NCBI RefSeq assembly: GCF_000026985.1
Contig: NC_017390.1
Location: 754,014 to 795,670 of the forward strand
Direction: 5' to 3'
Source of the DNA: Erwinia pyrifoliae DSM 12163
GTDB taxonomy: Bacteria; Pseudomonadota; Gammaproteobacteria; Enterobacterales; Enterobacteriaceae
DNA length: 41,657 nt
The notes beneath the pieces were generated by a model, which was not told where the DNA came from, ran no database searches, and was given only the letters and a program-made list of their open reading frames with translations. The translations under genes were made by a program, and so were the position numbers. Positions 27,044 through 35,882 of this stretch are shown one piece after another; the first letter of the stretch is position 1; each line of letters begins with the position of its first letter.

Positions 27044-28045
27044 TTAGTAAACCATCACCACTTTGCCGCGCATATGCCCCTCCAGCACCAGGCGGTGCGC
27101 TTCAGACAGCGTGTCCACGCTCAGACCGTTCAGGGTCTTACTGAGCGATGTGGTTATTTTACCTTCATCCAGCAGCTGTGCCGTGGCGTTGAGAATATCC
27201 CCCTGGCGGGCGATATCCGGGGTAGTAAACATGCTGCGGGTATACATAAATTCAAAGTGAAGCGCAGCGCTTTTCAGTTTCAGCTGCTCCATATCCAGCG
27301 GCCCGGCGTTTTCCACGATGGTGCAGATCTGGCCCTGCGGCGCAATCAGCTGGCTCATGGCCGGCCAGTGACCGTCGGTATCGTTCAGACAGAAAATGTA
27401 GTCAACCTGCTTCAGGCCATGCTTCTCCAGCTCACCCGGCATGTCATGATAGTTGATCACCAGGTCAGCGCCGCGATCGAGACACCACTGGACTGAATCC
27501 GGGCGTGAGGCGGTGGCGATCACTTTCACCTTGCTGTGCAGTTTGGCGAACGGAATAGCCAGCGATCCTACGCCGCCAGCCCCGCCGACGATCAGCAGCG
27601 TTTTACCTTCACCCTCACTATCGATGTGCAGGCGGTCAAACAGCCCCTCCCATGCGGTCAGCGCGGTCAGTGGGATGGCTGCCGCCTGTGCCCAGTCGAG
27701 GGTTTTCGGCTTGTGGCCGGTGATGCGCGCATCAATCAGCTGATGCGTGGCGTTACTGCCGGGGCGGGTGATATCACCGGCGTAGAAAACCTCATCGCCG
27801 ACGTTAAAACCACTGACCTTGCTTCCTGTCGCCAGCACCACGCCGCTGGCGTCCCAGCCGAGTACGCGCGGCTGTTGCAAACCGTTTTTCTGTGCGCCTT
27901 TATGCACCTTGGTATCGACCGGATTGACCGAAGCGGCTTTCACTTCCACCAACAGATCGTATTCGTTGGGAGTCAGCTGCGGCTGCCGGATTTCAATAAA
28001 ATGCTGTGGATTTTCCGGGCTAATAGCAATGGCTTTGTGCGTCAT
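27044..28045 (-). CDS. Zinc-type alcohol dehydrogenase / quinone oxidoreductase family protein (333 aa)
   Basis: Medium-chain dehydrogenase/reductase. N-terminal GroES-like domain: VEVKAASVNPVDTKVHKG, then VLGWDASGVV. Rossmann domain with the nucleotide motif VGGAGGVGSLAIPFAKL near the middle, and the C-terminal segment LVLEGHMRGKVVMVY typical of zinc-less quinone-oxidoreductase-like members. Catalytic-zinc cysteines are not apparent, so it is probably an NADPH-dependent reductase despite the family name. Start is set at 28045 (AAGGAGA upstream); the frame is open further but unconserved. It is divergent from a LysR regulator gene with 100 bases between them, suggesting regulation by that protein. 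Confidence 0.88.
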   Translation of the reverse strand: MTHKAIAISPENPQHFIEIRQPQLTPNEYDLLVEVKAASVNPVDTKVHKGAQKNGLQQPRVLGWDASGVVLATGSKVSGFNVGDEVFYAGDITRPGSNATHQLIDARITGHKPKTLDWAQAAAIPLTALTAWEGLFDRLHIDSEGEGKTLLIVGGAGGVGSLAIPFAKLHSKVKVIATASRPDSVQWCLDRGADLVINYHDMPGELEKHGLKQVDYIFCLNDTDGHWPAMSQLIAPQGQICTIVENAGPLDMEQLKLKSAALHFEFMYTRSMFTTPDIARQGDILNATAQLLDEGKITTSLSKTLNGLSVDTLSEAHRLVLEGHMRGKVVMVY

Positions 28046-28145
28046 AATGCGTCTCCTTAATAAGTTGATATTCAGTCCAGGCAACAATCGGGGTGATGAT
28101 AAGATGGACAATAGCGTACTCAGTGTTCGTAAAGGATGAACAATC

Positions 28146-29024
28146 GTGTTTAAACAGTTACAGGATATGGCTCTGTTTGCTTTGGTCGCCGGGTGCGGCA
28201 GCTTCACGGCGGCGGCTGTGCGTGCGGGGCTACCCAAGTCCAGCGTCAGCCAGCGCATCAGCCAGCTGGAGCAGGCGCTGGGGATACGGCTGATCAACCG
28301 CACCACGCGCCAGCTCAACCTGACTTTTGCCGGTGAGCGTTATCTGGTGCACTGTCAGGAGATGTTGCAGGCCAGTGAAAGGGCCGGAGTGGTGATTGAA
28401 CGGCTGCGTGATAATCCTAGCGGGCGTTTACGTATCACATCCCCAGCCGGTATTGGTGCCACCCTGCTGGCGCGGGTTAACACCGCTTTTCAGCATAAAT
28501 ACCCGGATGTGACGCTGGAAGTTTCTATTTCTGATGAGATGTGCAATCTGGTGCAGAGCCGGTTTGATGTGGCGCTGCGCACTGGTCGGCCTCAGGATTC
28601 CTCGCTGATTGGTCGGCGCATTGGCTACTGCCAGCGGCTGCTGGTGGCATCGCCGGATTATCTTGCGGATTATCCGGCGCTCGCTCATCCCCGCCAGCTG
28701 TCGGATCATCGCTGCATTGCCCATCGCGCCTGGAATGAATGGCTGTTGAAGCGCAACGAAGAGTATTACCGCTGGCTGCTGCCGCCCACCCATATGACGG
28801 ATAATCTGGTCTATGCGCGTGAGTGTGCGCTTTCTTCGGGCGGGATCACCCTGTTGCCGCGCTTTTTAAGCGGTGAAAAGCTGGTGCAGGTGCTGCCAGA
28901 GTGGGAAGTGGAGGGCAATGAGTTATGGCTGGTTTATCCAGGCCGCAAGCTGAACTCACCCGCGCTGTCGCGCTTTGTTGATTTCGCCATGCGGTCAGAA
29001 ATATTGCGCGATTTTTATCGTTAA
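28146..29024 (+). CDS. LysR-family transcriptional regulator (292 aa)
   Basis: N-terminal winged helix-turn-helix at residues about 5-62: FALVAGCGSFTAAAVRAGLPKSSVSQRISQ then LEQALGIRLINRTTR. The effector domain (PSGRLRITSPAGIG, VSISDEMCNLVQSRFDVALR, ISGGITLLPRFL-like region) is of the type that regulates adjacent oxidoreductase genes. GTG 28146 has AAAGGA upstream. It diverges from the MDR oxidoreductase, the classic LysR-and-target arrangement, so that gene is its probable target. The inducer is unknown. Confidence 0.9.
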   Translation: MFKQLQDMALFALVAGCGSFTAAAVRAGLPKSSVSQRISQLEQALGIRLINRTTRQLNLTFAGERYLVHCQEMLQASERAGVVIERLRDNPSGRLRITSPAGIGATLLARVNTAFQHKYPDVTLEVSISDEMCNLVQSRFDVALRTGRPQDSSLIGRRIGYCQRLLVASPDYLADYPALAHPRQLSDHRCIAHRAWNEWLLKRNEEYYRWLLPPTHMTDNLVYARECALSSGGITLLPRFLSGEKLVQVLPEWEVEGNELWLVYPGRKLNSPALSRFVDFAMRSEILRDFYR

Positions 29025-29052
29025 GGGCCGACCCGGTCAGATCGACCCTTTA
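29023..29052. terminator. Bidirectional terminator between the LysR gene and ettA
   Basis: AAGGGCCGA (29023-29031) pairs imperfectly with TCGACCCTT (29042-29050) between two convergent genes, with T runs on one side. Confidence 0.45.
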
Positions 29053-29088
29053 ACAACCATAGCGACCTTCAGAAGGCCGCTGCTGGCA

Positions 29089-30756
29089 TTACTTGATCAT
29101 ACGTTTGTACTTGATGCGCTTCGGCTCCAGCGCATCCGCGCCCAGGGTGCGCTTCTTGTACTCTTCGTATTCGGTGAAGTTACCTTCGAAGAACGCGATC
29201 TTGCCCTCATCCTGGTAATCCAGAATATGGGTGGCAATGCGGTCAAGGAACCAGCGGTCATGCGAGATGACCATCGCGCAGCCTGGGAACTCCAGCAGGG
29301 CATTTTCCAGCGCGCGCAGGGTTTCGATATCAAGGTCGTTGGTCGGTTCATCCAGCAGCAGCACGTTGCCACCCACCTGCAGCAGCTTGGCCAGGTGCAG
29401 ACGACCGCGCTCGCCGCCGGACAGTTCGCCCACGCGCTTGCCCTGGTCGACCCCTTTAAAGTTAAAGCGACCTACGTAGGCACGGCTCGGCATTTCGGTA
29501 TTGCCGATGCGCATGATGTCCTGACCGCCGGAGACCTCTTCCCATACGGTTTTGCTGTTATCCATGGTGTCGCGGAACTGATCGACCGACGCCAGCTTAA
29601 CGGTATCTCCCAGTACGATGCTGCCGGAATCAGGCTGTTCCTGGCCGGACATCATGCGGAACAGGGTGGATTTACCCGCGCCGTTCGGGCCGATGATGCC
29701 AACAATCGCGCCCTTAGGTACTGAGAAGGTGAGATCGTCAATCAGCAGTCGGTCGCCGTAGGATTTACGCAGATTGCTGACTTCCAGCACTTTATCACCC
29801 AGGCGCGCGCCCGGTGGGATAAACAGTTCGTTGGTTTCGTTACGCTTCTGGTAGTCGGTGTTATTCAGCTCTTCAAAGCGCGCCAGACGGGCTTTGCCTT
29901 TTGACTGACGGCCTTTTGCCCCCTGGCGCACCCACTCCAGCTCTTTCTCTATTGATTTACGACGAGCGGCTTCGGAAGAGGCTTCCTGCGCCAGACGTGC
30001 ATCTTTCTGCTCCAGCCACGAAGAGTAGTTCCCTTCCCACGGAATACCCTCGCCGCGATCCAGCTCCAGAATCCAGCCGGCGACGTTATCAAGGAAGTAA
30101 CGGTCGTGGGTAATCGCCACTACGGTGCCTTCGAAGTCGTGCAGGAAGCGCTCCAGCCAGGCCACGGATTCTGCATCCAGGTGGTTGGTCGGTTCGTCGA
30201 GCAGCAGCATGTCCGGCTTTTCCAGCAGCAGACGACACAGGGCTACGCGACGGCGCTCACCCCCGGACAGATTGGCGATCTTCGCATCCCAGTCCGGCAG
30301 ACGTAGCGCATCGGCAGCACGCTCCAGCTGAGTATTGAGGTTATGGCCATCGTGCGCCTGGATAATCTCTTCCAGCACGCCTTGCTCCTTCGCCAGCTTG
30401 TCGAAGTCAGCATCTTCTGCCGCGTACAGGGCGTACACTTCATCAAGGCGCTTCAGCGCGCCAACCACTTCAGCAACCGCTTCTTCCACCGATTCGCGCA
30501 CGGTGTGTTCCAGATTCAGCTGGGGTTCCTGTGGCAGGTAGCCGATTTTAATTCCCGGCTGTGGGCGGGCTTCCCCTTCGATATCTTTATCGATACCGGC
30601 CATAATGCGCAGCAGGGTGGATTTACCCGCACCGTTCAGACCCAGAACGCCGATTTTGGCTCCTGGGAAGAAGCTGAGGGAGATGTTCTTTAAAATATGA
30701 CGCTTCGGCGGGACGACTTTGCCCACGCGGTGCATGCTATAAACGAATTGAGCCAC
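29089..30756 (-). CDS. ettA: Energy-dependent translational throttle protein EttA (ABC-F)
   Basis: Ribosome-associated ABC-F ATPase that gates early elongation according to ADP/ATP ratio. 555 residues, the E. coli length. Two ABC cassettes: Walker A GLNGAGKST and signature LSGGERRRVALCRLL in the first; GPNGAGKST and LSGGERGRLHLAKLL in the second. Both carry LLLDEPTN Walker B motifs. Between them is the arm/linker (ELEWVRQGAKGRQSKGKARL). It is convergent with the LysR gene. In E. coli (yjjK) its upstream neighbour is slt; here about 3 kb of extra DNA separates them. Confidence 0.97.
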   Translation of the reverse strand: MAQFVYSMHRVGKVVPPKRHILKNISLSFFPGAKIGVLGLNGAGKSTLLRIMAGIDKDIEGEARPQPGIKIGYLPQEPQLNLEHTVRESVEEAVAEVVGALKRLDEVYALYAAEDADFDKLAKEQGVLEEIIQAHDGHNLNTQLERAADALRLPDWDAKIANLSGGERRRVALCRLLLEKPDMLLLDEPTNHLDAESVAWLERFLHDFEGTVVAITHDRYFLDNVAGWILELDRGEGIPWEGNYSSWLEQKDARLAQEASSEAARRKSIEKELEWVRQGAKGRQSKGKARLARFEELNNTDYQKRNETNELFIPPGARLGDKVLEVSNLRKSYGDRLLIDDLTFSVPKGAIVGIIGPNGAGKSTLFRMMSGQEQPDSGSIVLGDTVKLASVDQFRDTMDNSKTVWEEVSGGQDIMRIGNTEMPSRAYVGRFNFKGVDQGKRVGELSGGERGRLHLAKLLQVGGNVLLLDEPTNDLDIETLRALENALLEFPGCAMVISHDRWFLDRIATHILDYQDEGKIAFFEGNFTEYEEYKKRTLGADALEPKRIKYKRMIK

Positions 30757-31211
30757 GTTAGTTTGAGCCTCTGGTTAACGGGTTGCTGAGGTTGCCTGAC
30801 CTTCTTATGGGGCATTTTTCCAGGCCGGGTGTTTCAAGAGCTGGCTGGTGATGCCCCATTTGCGTCGCAATAAATTCCGCGCCAGCTGCGGCTGATAAAC
30901 GCCAGCACGCAAAGATGTGGCGCAAAGGCCAGACATTACGCTGCGAATTTTAGCGTTTTTTCGCGCGTTATCCCAGCTGTTGCTGACTGAGCGAATAGTA
31001 TAGCAATCGTCGACTACCCGATGCGAATGAATCCCCGCAGGTAAAACCGGCATAATGTTGTCATTGCGGATAGATTATTTTATGGCAGGGAAGGGGGCGG
31101 AATTTCCTTGCTGACGGGGCTGGGATGATATTTGCGATGGTGAGTAATTCGCGAAGCAGCACTGCGTTTTCTGAATGGGAGGATGATGTTGATGTGTGGC
31201 CAGGAACAAGA
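30757..31211. other. Intergenic region upstream of ettA
   Basis: Must hold the ettA promoter (reverse strand). A reverse frame at 30805-31053 could encode 82 residues, but start, ribosome site and family are all unclear, so I do not call it a gene. Nothing else is recognised in 31054-31211. Confidence 0.35.
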
Positions 31212-31231
31212 ACCCGGCGTGGTGACCGGGT
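31212..31231 (-). terminator. Terminator-like hairpin after the ParA-type gene
   Basis: ACCCGG (31212-31217) pairs with CCGGGT (31226-31231). Read on the reverse strand it is followed by TCTTG, a weak T-tract, 15 bases beyond the stop of the ParA-type gene. Confidence 0.4.
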
Positions 31232-31245
31232 GATGAATATAGGTT

Positions 31246-32331
31246 TTACAGGTTCTCAACAACCTGGATCACATCTGATTCGAGCGAAGTAATTTGTGCC
31301 TTATTAGCCTGTGTGGCCATGCCATATATGGTATAGCTTTTGTGTTGGAGCTTGCTCAACGGGCAGCCTTCATGATTTATAATCGCTGCTAAGGTGTTGC
31401 CATCTTTAACATTCTTCACTCTTTCTGCAAGAGCATCCGGAGTAAAAAGATTTGCATGACTTTTTAGCAGATCATCTGTAATCCTGCGAATTTCTTCAGC
31501 GTGTGATTTGAACGCTTTAGCCGCATCGCTTTCATTTGTGCGGGATCTGTTTTGAACGAATAGATGAAGTTTCGGTAACTCTATCTTGTTTTGCTTCGCT
31601 TCTTTGTTGAAATCAAGGAACATCTCATCCTGTTCTGAATTATCAATGGAAACGCCAAATATCAGTTTTACAAGGTTTTTTATGCCGCGAATCGATGCAG
31701 CGTCAGCTGTACAAGGGATAATAATTCTGTTTGAGGCAACAACGCCAAGCTCCGTATAGCTGGCAAAACTCGGATTGCAGTCAATGAAAAAGGTTTTTGG
31801 CCTGTCCGGAATGCTTTTGTCTGCTTCAAAAGAAGCGATCAGATCGATCAGCAAAGAGCGGCTTTTTTTCCACGCTTCTTTTACTGGCGAAGACCCAATG
31901 TGAGAAATTAATCTTGAGCAAATATCCAGATCCACATCTCCAGGGAGCAGATATAAGTTATCAGGCATTTTTGCATTCACTGAATCGGCTTTGACAAAGT
32001 AAGTTGACTCGTTTCCCATGCGACTTAACGGCGAGTTGCTGAATCTTTCTTTGATATATCCGGCAATGGTGGTATTTCTGTCACGAAGCGCGTTTAAGTT
32101 CTCCTCGCCAACACCATTTCCGCCTAAAATTATTTCAGATACGTTGGACTGTGGGCAGGCGTCAATCACAACAACGTCTTCATGCGGATGTATGATGGCA
32201 TACTCAATGGCGAGATTGTAGGTCAGAAAGGTCTTACCAACGCCACCTTTATTGTTCCAAACTAAATATTTTTTATTTATTTCAGCCATTTGTATTTGCT
32301 CAATTGTATCTGAAGATGTCATGTCGTCCAT
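31246..32331 (-). CDS. Orphan ParA/Soj-family ATPase (361 aa)
   Basis: Deviant Walker-A ATPase of the ParA/MinD group. KGGVGKT follows VWNN, then VVVIDACPQSN (Walker A') and FFIDCNPSFASYTELGVVASN (Walker B). Residues about 130-230 hold helices and the ADAASIRGIKNLVKLIFG segment common in plasmid-type ParA ATPases. It is longer than typical chromosomal Soj (about 250 aa), having an extra C-terminal region. ATG 32331 is preferred because TTGGAG lies seven bases ahead; ATG 32337 is the alternative. No ParB gene or parS-like iterons are adjacent. The gene lies in the AT-rich insertion between ettA and slt, so it probably came from an integrated plasmid or island. A role in positioning a membrane or secretion complex is also possible. 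Confidence 0.85.
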   Translation of the reverse strand: MDDMTSSDTIEQIQMAEINKKYLVWNNKGGVGKTFLTYNLAIEYAIIHPHEDVVVIDACPQSNVSEIILGGNGVGEENLNALRDRNTTIAGYIKERFSNSPLSRMGNESTYFVKADSVNAKMPDNLYLLPGDVDLDICSRLISHIGSSPVKEAWKKSRSLLIDLIASFEADKSIPDRPKTFFIDCNPSFASYTELGVVASNRIIIPCTADAASIRGIKNLVKLIFGVSIDNSEQDEMFLDFNKEAKQNKIELPKLHLFVQNRSRTNESDAAKAFKSHAEEIRRITDDLLKSHANLFTPDALAERVKNVKDGNTLAAIINHEGCPLSKLQHKSYTIYGMATQANKAQITSLESDVIQVVENL

Positions 32332-32343
32332 TATCATACTCCA

Positions 32344-32368
32344 AAAATTCTGTTCTCTGAATTTTTTT
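32344..32368. repeat. Inverted repeat just upstream of the ParA-type gene
   Basis: AAAATTC (32344-32350) pairs with GAATTTT (32359-32365), in a T-rich run. It lies 12 bases upstream of the preferred ParA start (reverse strand). It could be an autoregulatory operator, as ParA proteins often bind their own promoters, or a forward-strand terminator. Confidence 0.4.
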
Positions 32369-32570
32369 AAAAGATCTTGAGTTTTATAGGAAAATGATTA
32401 TTCACCTTCGATAAAAGCAATTACCTGCGACGTTTCGCGAATCCATCGGTGAAAACCACTGTGCAGGTTTTTTTTGGTTTTTGGGGAGCCTGTGGCTGAG
32501 GGCGCGACCATCCAGGCGGCTGATATGTTGTTTGTCATATCGTGCCGGGAAGCAATGGCCTGGTAGAAGA

Positions 32571-32939
32571 TTACCTGAGCACCAGGCCATTAAGGGCATC
32601 AAGTATCTTTAAAACATAGCTGCCGAATACACAGGCGCAGAGTGCAAACCCGATACTGACAACGGCGGCGGAAGATTTAAGCGCGGATTTAACCGCACTG
32701 ATGCCGGTTTCAATTTTAATGAGTCTGGAATCCATTGCCTTAACATCTGATTTAATTTCAGCAGCATCATGCCTGATATAATCGACATCGGTTGCAAGTT
32801 GAGACACTTTAATATCGATTTCATCATCCCTGCCGCCGCCAATACCATAGCCTGCTAATTCACCGTAACCCTCCTCTTGTCCAGGCCGTGATTCTTGTGA
32901 TCCGCCAGGCATTTCAGATAGTTTTAGTCTGTTCATCAT
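32571..32939 (-). CDS. Coiled-coil protein with C-terminal membrane helix (122 aa)
   Basis: Starts ATGATG at 32939 with AAGGAAAAG upstream. Residues 1-42 are polar and Gly-rich. Residues about 45-88 form a heptad-like helix (VSQLATDVDYIRHDAAEIKS, then DVKAMDSRLIKIETGISAVK). Residues about 90-113 are a membrane helix (AAVVSIGFALCACVFGSYVL). The layout is that of XhlA-like or other tail-anchored coiled-coil proteins; I do not recognise the exact family. Its start overlaps the end of the small broken frame upstream (ATGA), and the ParA-type gene follows about 240 bases downstream in the same direction. Confidence 0.6.
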   Translation of the reverse strand: MMNRLKLSEMPGGSQESRPGQEEGYGELAGYGIGGGRDDEIDIKVSQLATDVDYIRHDAAEIKSDVKAMDSRLIKIETGISAVKSALKSSAAVVSIGFALCACVFGSYVLKILDALNGLVLR

Positions 32940-33125
32940 CTTTTCCTTGATTTAAGTGAAAAAGCTTCCCGTCTGTTAATGATTTTCTGTCGTTTTTCAG
33001 CCAGCTCGTGCTGAGGCAGGTCGCTTTCTGAGCTTAGAGACGAGTCTACAAAACTTTCCGGCAGGCTGTCAGGTCTCAGAATGGATCGCTGCGAGCAGCA
33101 TCATAATAAAGATGCGTAGTTTCAT
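32936..33125 (-). pseudogene. Frameshifted small gene upstream of the coiled-coil protein
   Basis: ATG 33125 starts a signal-peptide-like stretch (MKLRIFIMMLLAAIHS) that hits TGA after 18 codons. The next frame is open from just before that point to TGA at 32936-32938. It encodes a polar peptide (RPDSLPESFVDSSLSSESD to FSLKSRKR) but has no ATG, GTG or TTG start. Its stop overlaps the start of the coiled-coil gene, as in translational coupling. I read this as one small exported or membrane protein broken by a frameshift near 33070. No family is recognised. Confidence 0.35.
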
Positions 33126-33131
33126 CAGATT

Positions 33132-33500
33132 TCATTCGTAGCGTGGTGCGGTTACCGCAATCGGCAGTTCTTCAGGCGGTTGCGCATCGCTAATCAGCAG
33201 ATCAAAAGCGCTAAGGCCGGCAATGCGTGCCGGCAGCACCTGGCCAAACTTGCTGCTGTCGGCGACCAAAAATTTCTGCCGTGAGCGCTGTAGCGCCAGA
33301 TGCTTGAGCGGCAGCTCGTTGAGGTTATAGCAACTGGCTCCCTGACGTCGGCTAACCCCGGCGGCAAAGATAAAGGCTATGTCCGGGCACAGGCTGTCCA
33401 TCAGCGACGGCTGCGACAGCGCCGTAAACTCTGGCGCTATCCGGCCAGCCGGCGATATTAATATTGTCTTTTTACCGCAAAAAGGAGCGCTAAATAGCGG
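33132..33500 (-). pseudogene. C-terminal remnant of a DeoR-family sugar-metabolism regulator
   Basis: The reverse frame ending at 33132 contains LCPDIAFIFAAGVSRRQGA, YNLNELPLKHLALQRS, KFLVADSSKFGQV and FDLLISDAQPPEE. This is the conserved C-terminal half of the DeoR/GlpR effector domain, which binds phosphorylated sugars. The part before it (LISPAGRIAPEF) still fits, but the N-terminal helix-turn-helix and first half of the effector domain are missing, and no proper start is seen. It is therefore a decayed gene. The left boundary is exact; the right one is approximate. Confidence 0.7.
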
Positions 33501-33861
33501 TAGCGAGGCTGGGTCTGTTGCAAGCCAGCCAGCAGCGGCTCCAGCCGGGGATGCTGCTGATAATCATGCCGCCAGCCCTATAACGTAAACCCGGTGATCA
33601 AAGCCATAGGATGAATTCCGTCCGGTATACAAGATGAGATGCAACAGAGCAAAGGTTTCGCCATTTCTTATCTGGCTATCGTTAACCCATTTTGAAATGA
33701 CGGTTGGCATATTGCACAACCGTTACGTGCTGCCTGAGCAACGACAGGTAGGTAAATGCGCAGATACAGTAAATATTTGTTGTGCTCATGGCAGGAAGGG
33801 CCGCTCCTGGTTAGCATAATGGAAGTTCATTCAGTGGTTCAGGGCAAAACGAGGCGGTAAC
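33501..33861. other. Region between the DeoR remnant and slt
   Basis: No gene is supported. The forward frame at 33634-33819 (61 codons) has no ribosome site and no recognisable sequence. The slt promoter must lie here, but I see no convincing -35/-10 pair. Confidence 0.4.
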
Positions 33862-35796
33862 GTGAAGAAAGTCATGGCAGACAAGTGGCAGTGGTGGATA
33901 GCAGCGGCCTGTTTAACGGTGGTCGCCGGCAGCGTGCGGGCAGACTCACTCGATGAACAGCGTTCCCGCTATCTGCAAATTAAGCAGGCGTGGGATAACA
34001 AACAGATGGACACCGTGAATCAGCTGATGCCCTCGCTGCGTGATTACCCGTTGTATCCCTATCTTGAGTATCGCCAGCTGGCGCAAAACCTTGACCAGGA
34101 AACCGGGCTGGCGGTGAATGCGTTTATCAAACGCTACCCGACGCTGCCGCCGGTGGCTTCGCTTCCCGCGCGCTTTGTTAACCAGCTGGCGGCGCGTGAA
34201 GACTGGCGCGGGCTGTTGGTGTTCAGCCCACAGCCGCCTAAGCCGGTCGCCGCGCGCTGTAACTGGTACTATGCAAAATGGTCCACCGGGCAACCTCAGG
34301 TTGCCTGGGGAGGGGCTAAAGACATCTGGCTGACGGGGAGTACACTACCTGCCGCCTGTGACAAACTGTTCAGCGCCTGGCAGCAGGCAGGGCAGCAAAA
34401 TCCGATCACCACCCTTGAGCGCATTCGCCTGGCGATGAAAGCCGGTAACACCAGCCTGGTCAACGCCCTTGCGAAGCAGCTTCCCGAGGATTACCAGACC
34501 ATTGCTAATGCGGTACTGGCTCTGCAAAATAATCCGCAGACGGTGGCGTCGTTTGCCGCCACGGTCGGGCCGACTGACTTTACCCGCCAGGCCAGCACGA
34601 TTGCGTTTGCCAGCCTGGCGCGCAGCGATGCGGAGCAGGCGCGGCAGCTGATACCGCGCCTGGTACAACTGCAAAAACTGGACGAGCAGCAGACGCAGGC
34701 GCTGAAAGAGGCGGTGGCCTGGCGTCTGATGAGCAATGATATCACCAGCGAGCAGGCGCGCTGGCGCGATGATGTGGTGATGCGCAGCGACTCCACCACG
34801 CTGGTTGAGCGGCGGGTACGCATGGCGTTAGGCAACAATGACCGCCACGGCATGAATACCTGGATTGCCCGCCTGCCGGTTGAAGCCAAAGAGAAAGATG
34901 AGTGGCAGTACTGGCAGGCCGATCTGCTGCTTGAGCAGGGGCGCAAAGAAGAAGCCGATAGCATCCTGCGCAAGCTGATGCAACAGCGCGGTTTCTATCC
35001 GATGGTGGCGGCTCAAAAGCTGGGCGTGGATTACCCGTTGCAGGTGGATAAAGCTCCGGCGCCAGACGGCAGCCTGACGCAAGGCACGGAAATTGCCCGC
35101 GTGCGTGAACTGATGTACTGGGGCATGGATAACCTGGCGCGCAGCGAGTGGAGCTATCTGATCTCCAGCCGTACCACTGCCCAGCAGCAGATGTTGGCCA
35201 GCTACGCCCTGTCACAAAACTGGTGGGACTTGAGCGTGCAGGCCACGATTACCGGCAAACTGTGGAACAGCCTGCAGGAGCGCTTCCCGCTGGCGTGGCA
35301 GCCGCAGTTCACGCGCTATATCAGCGGCAAGGCGACACCGGTCAGCTACGCGATGGCGATTGCCCGCCAGGAGAGCGCCTGGAATCCGAAAGCGCGCTCG
35401 CCGGTCGGAGCCTCCGGACTGATGCAGGTGATGCCAGCCACCGCCCAGCATACCGTCAGCAAATTTAATATGCCGGGTTACAGCAACAGCAGCCAGCTGC
35501 TGGATGCAGAAACCAACATTCAGATTGGCACGCAGTACCTGGAGTCGGTCTATCAGCAGTTCGGTGAGAACCGTATCTTTGCCTCGGCGGCGTATAACGC
35601 CGGGCCGTCCCGGGTGCGCACCTGGCAGGGCAACAGCGCGGGGAAACTGGACGTAGTGGCCTTTATCGAAACCATTCCGTTCTCTGAAACCCGGGGCTAT
35701 GTGAAAAACGTGCTGGCCTACGATGCCTATTACCGCCACTTCCTGAACCAGTCGGATAAGCTTTTTGCCGATAATGAATGGCAGCAACGCTACTGA
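33862..35796 (+). CDS. slt: Soluble lytic murein transglycosylase
   Basis: Periplasmic exo-acting enzyme that cleaves peptidoglycan to 1,6-anhydromuropeptides. GTG 33862 gives 644 residues (E. coli 645); ATG 33874 is an alternative. Signal peptide residues 1-27 end in SVRA before DSLDEQRSRY. A long superhelical alpha-repeat region follows (LERIRLAMKAGNTSLV, RWRDDVVMRSDSTTLVERRVR). The C-terminal goose-lysozyme-like domain has catalytic Glu504 (IARQESAWNPKARSPVGASG LMQ) and SAAYNAGPSRVRTW. trpR follows, as in E. coli. Confidence 0.96.
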   Translation: MKKVMADKWQWWIAAACLTVVAGSVRADSLDEQRSRYLQIKQAWDNKQMDTVNQLMPSLRDYPLYPYLEYRQLAQNLDQETGLAVNAFIKRYPTLPPVASLPARFVNQLAAREDWRGLLVFSPQPPKPVAARCNWYYAKWSTGQPQVAWGGAKDIWLTGSTLPAACDKLFSAWQQAGQQNPITTLERIRLAMKAGNTSLVNALAKQLPEDYQTIANAVLALQNNPQTVASFAATVGPTDFTRQASTIAFASLARSDAEQARQLIPRLVQLQKLDEQQTQALKEAVAWRLMSNDITSEQARWRDDVVMRSDSTTLVERRVRMALGNNDRHGMNTWIARLPVEAKEKDEWQYWQADLLLEQGRKEEADSILRKLMQQRGFYPMVAAQKLGVDYPLQVDKAPAPDGSLTQGTEIARVRELMYWGMDNLARSEWSYLISSRTTAQQQMLASYALSQNWWDLSVQATITGKLWNSLQERFPLAWQPQFTRYISGKATPVSYAMAIARQESAWNPKARSPVGASGLMQVMPATAQHTVSKFNMPGYSNSSQLLDAETNIQIGTQYLESVYQQFGENRIFASAAYNAGPSRVRTWQGNSAGKLDVVAFIETIPFSETRGYVKNVLAYDAYYRHFLNQSDKLFADNEWQQRY

Positions 35797-35799
35797 TTG

Positions 35800-35820
35800 G
35801 CCGCCGCCTGCTGGCGGCTT
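35800..35820 (+). terminator. Hairpin after slt
   Basis: GCCGCC (35800-35805) pairs with GGCGGC (35813-35818), followed only by TTC. It is a weak terminator at best. Confidence 0.4.
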
Positions 35821-35850
35821 CAAGTCAGCAGGTTATGATGGTATGCTGTT

Positions 35851-35868
35851 GTACTAGTTAAATAGTAT
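35851..35868. promoter_or_regulatory. Trp operator upstream of trpR
   Basis: GTACTAGTTAAATAGTAT matches the TrpR operator GTACTAGTTAACTAGTAC at 16 of 18 positions. It lies 14 bases before trpR, as expected for repressor autoregulation. Confidence 0.85.
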
Positions 35869-35882
35869 GGCAGCTCACCATT

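Noticed and set aside
30805..31053. Reverse 82-codon frame upstream of ettA
   Set aside because: No ribosome site and no recognised family; it overlaps the region that must carry the ettA promoter.
31246..32331. A complete plasmid partition system
   Set aside because: Only the ParA-type ATPase is present; no ParB gene and no array of parS-like sites was seen nearby.
32402..32602. Reverse 66-codon frame between the coiled-coil and ParA-type genes
   Set aside because: Overlaps the end of the coiled-coil gene in another frame and has no supporting start signal or known motif.
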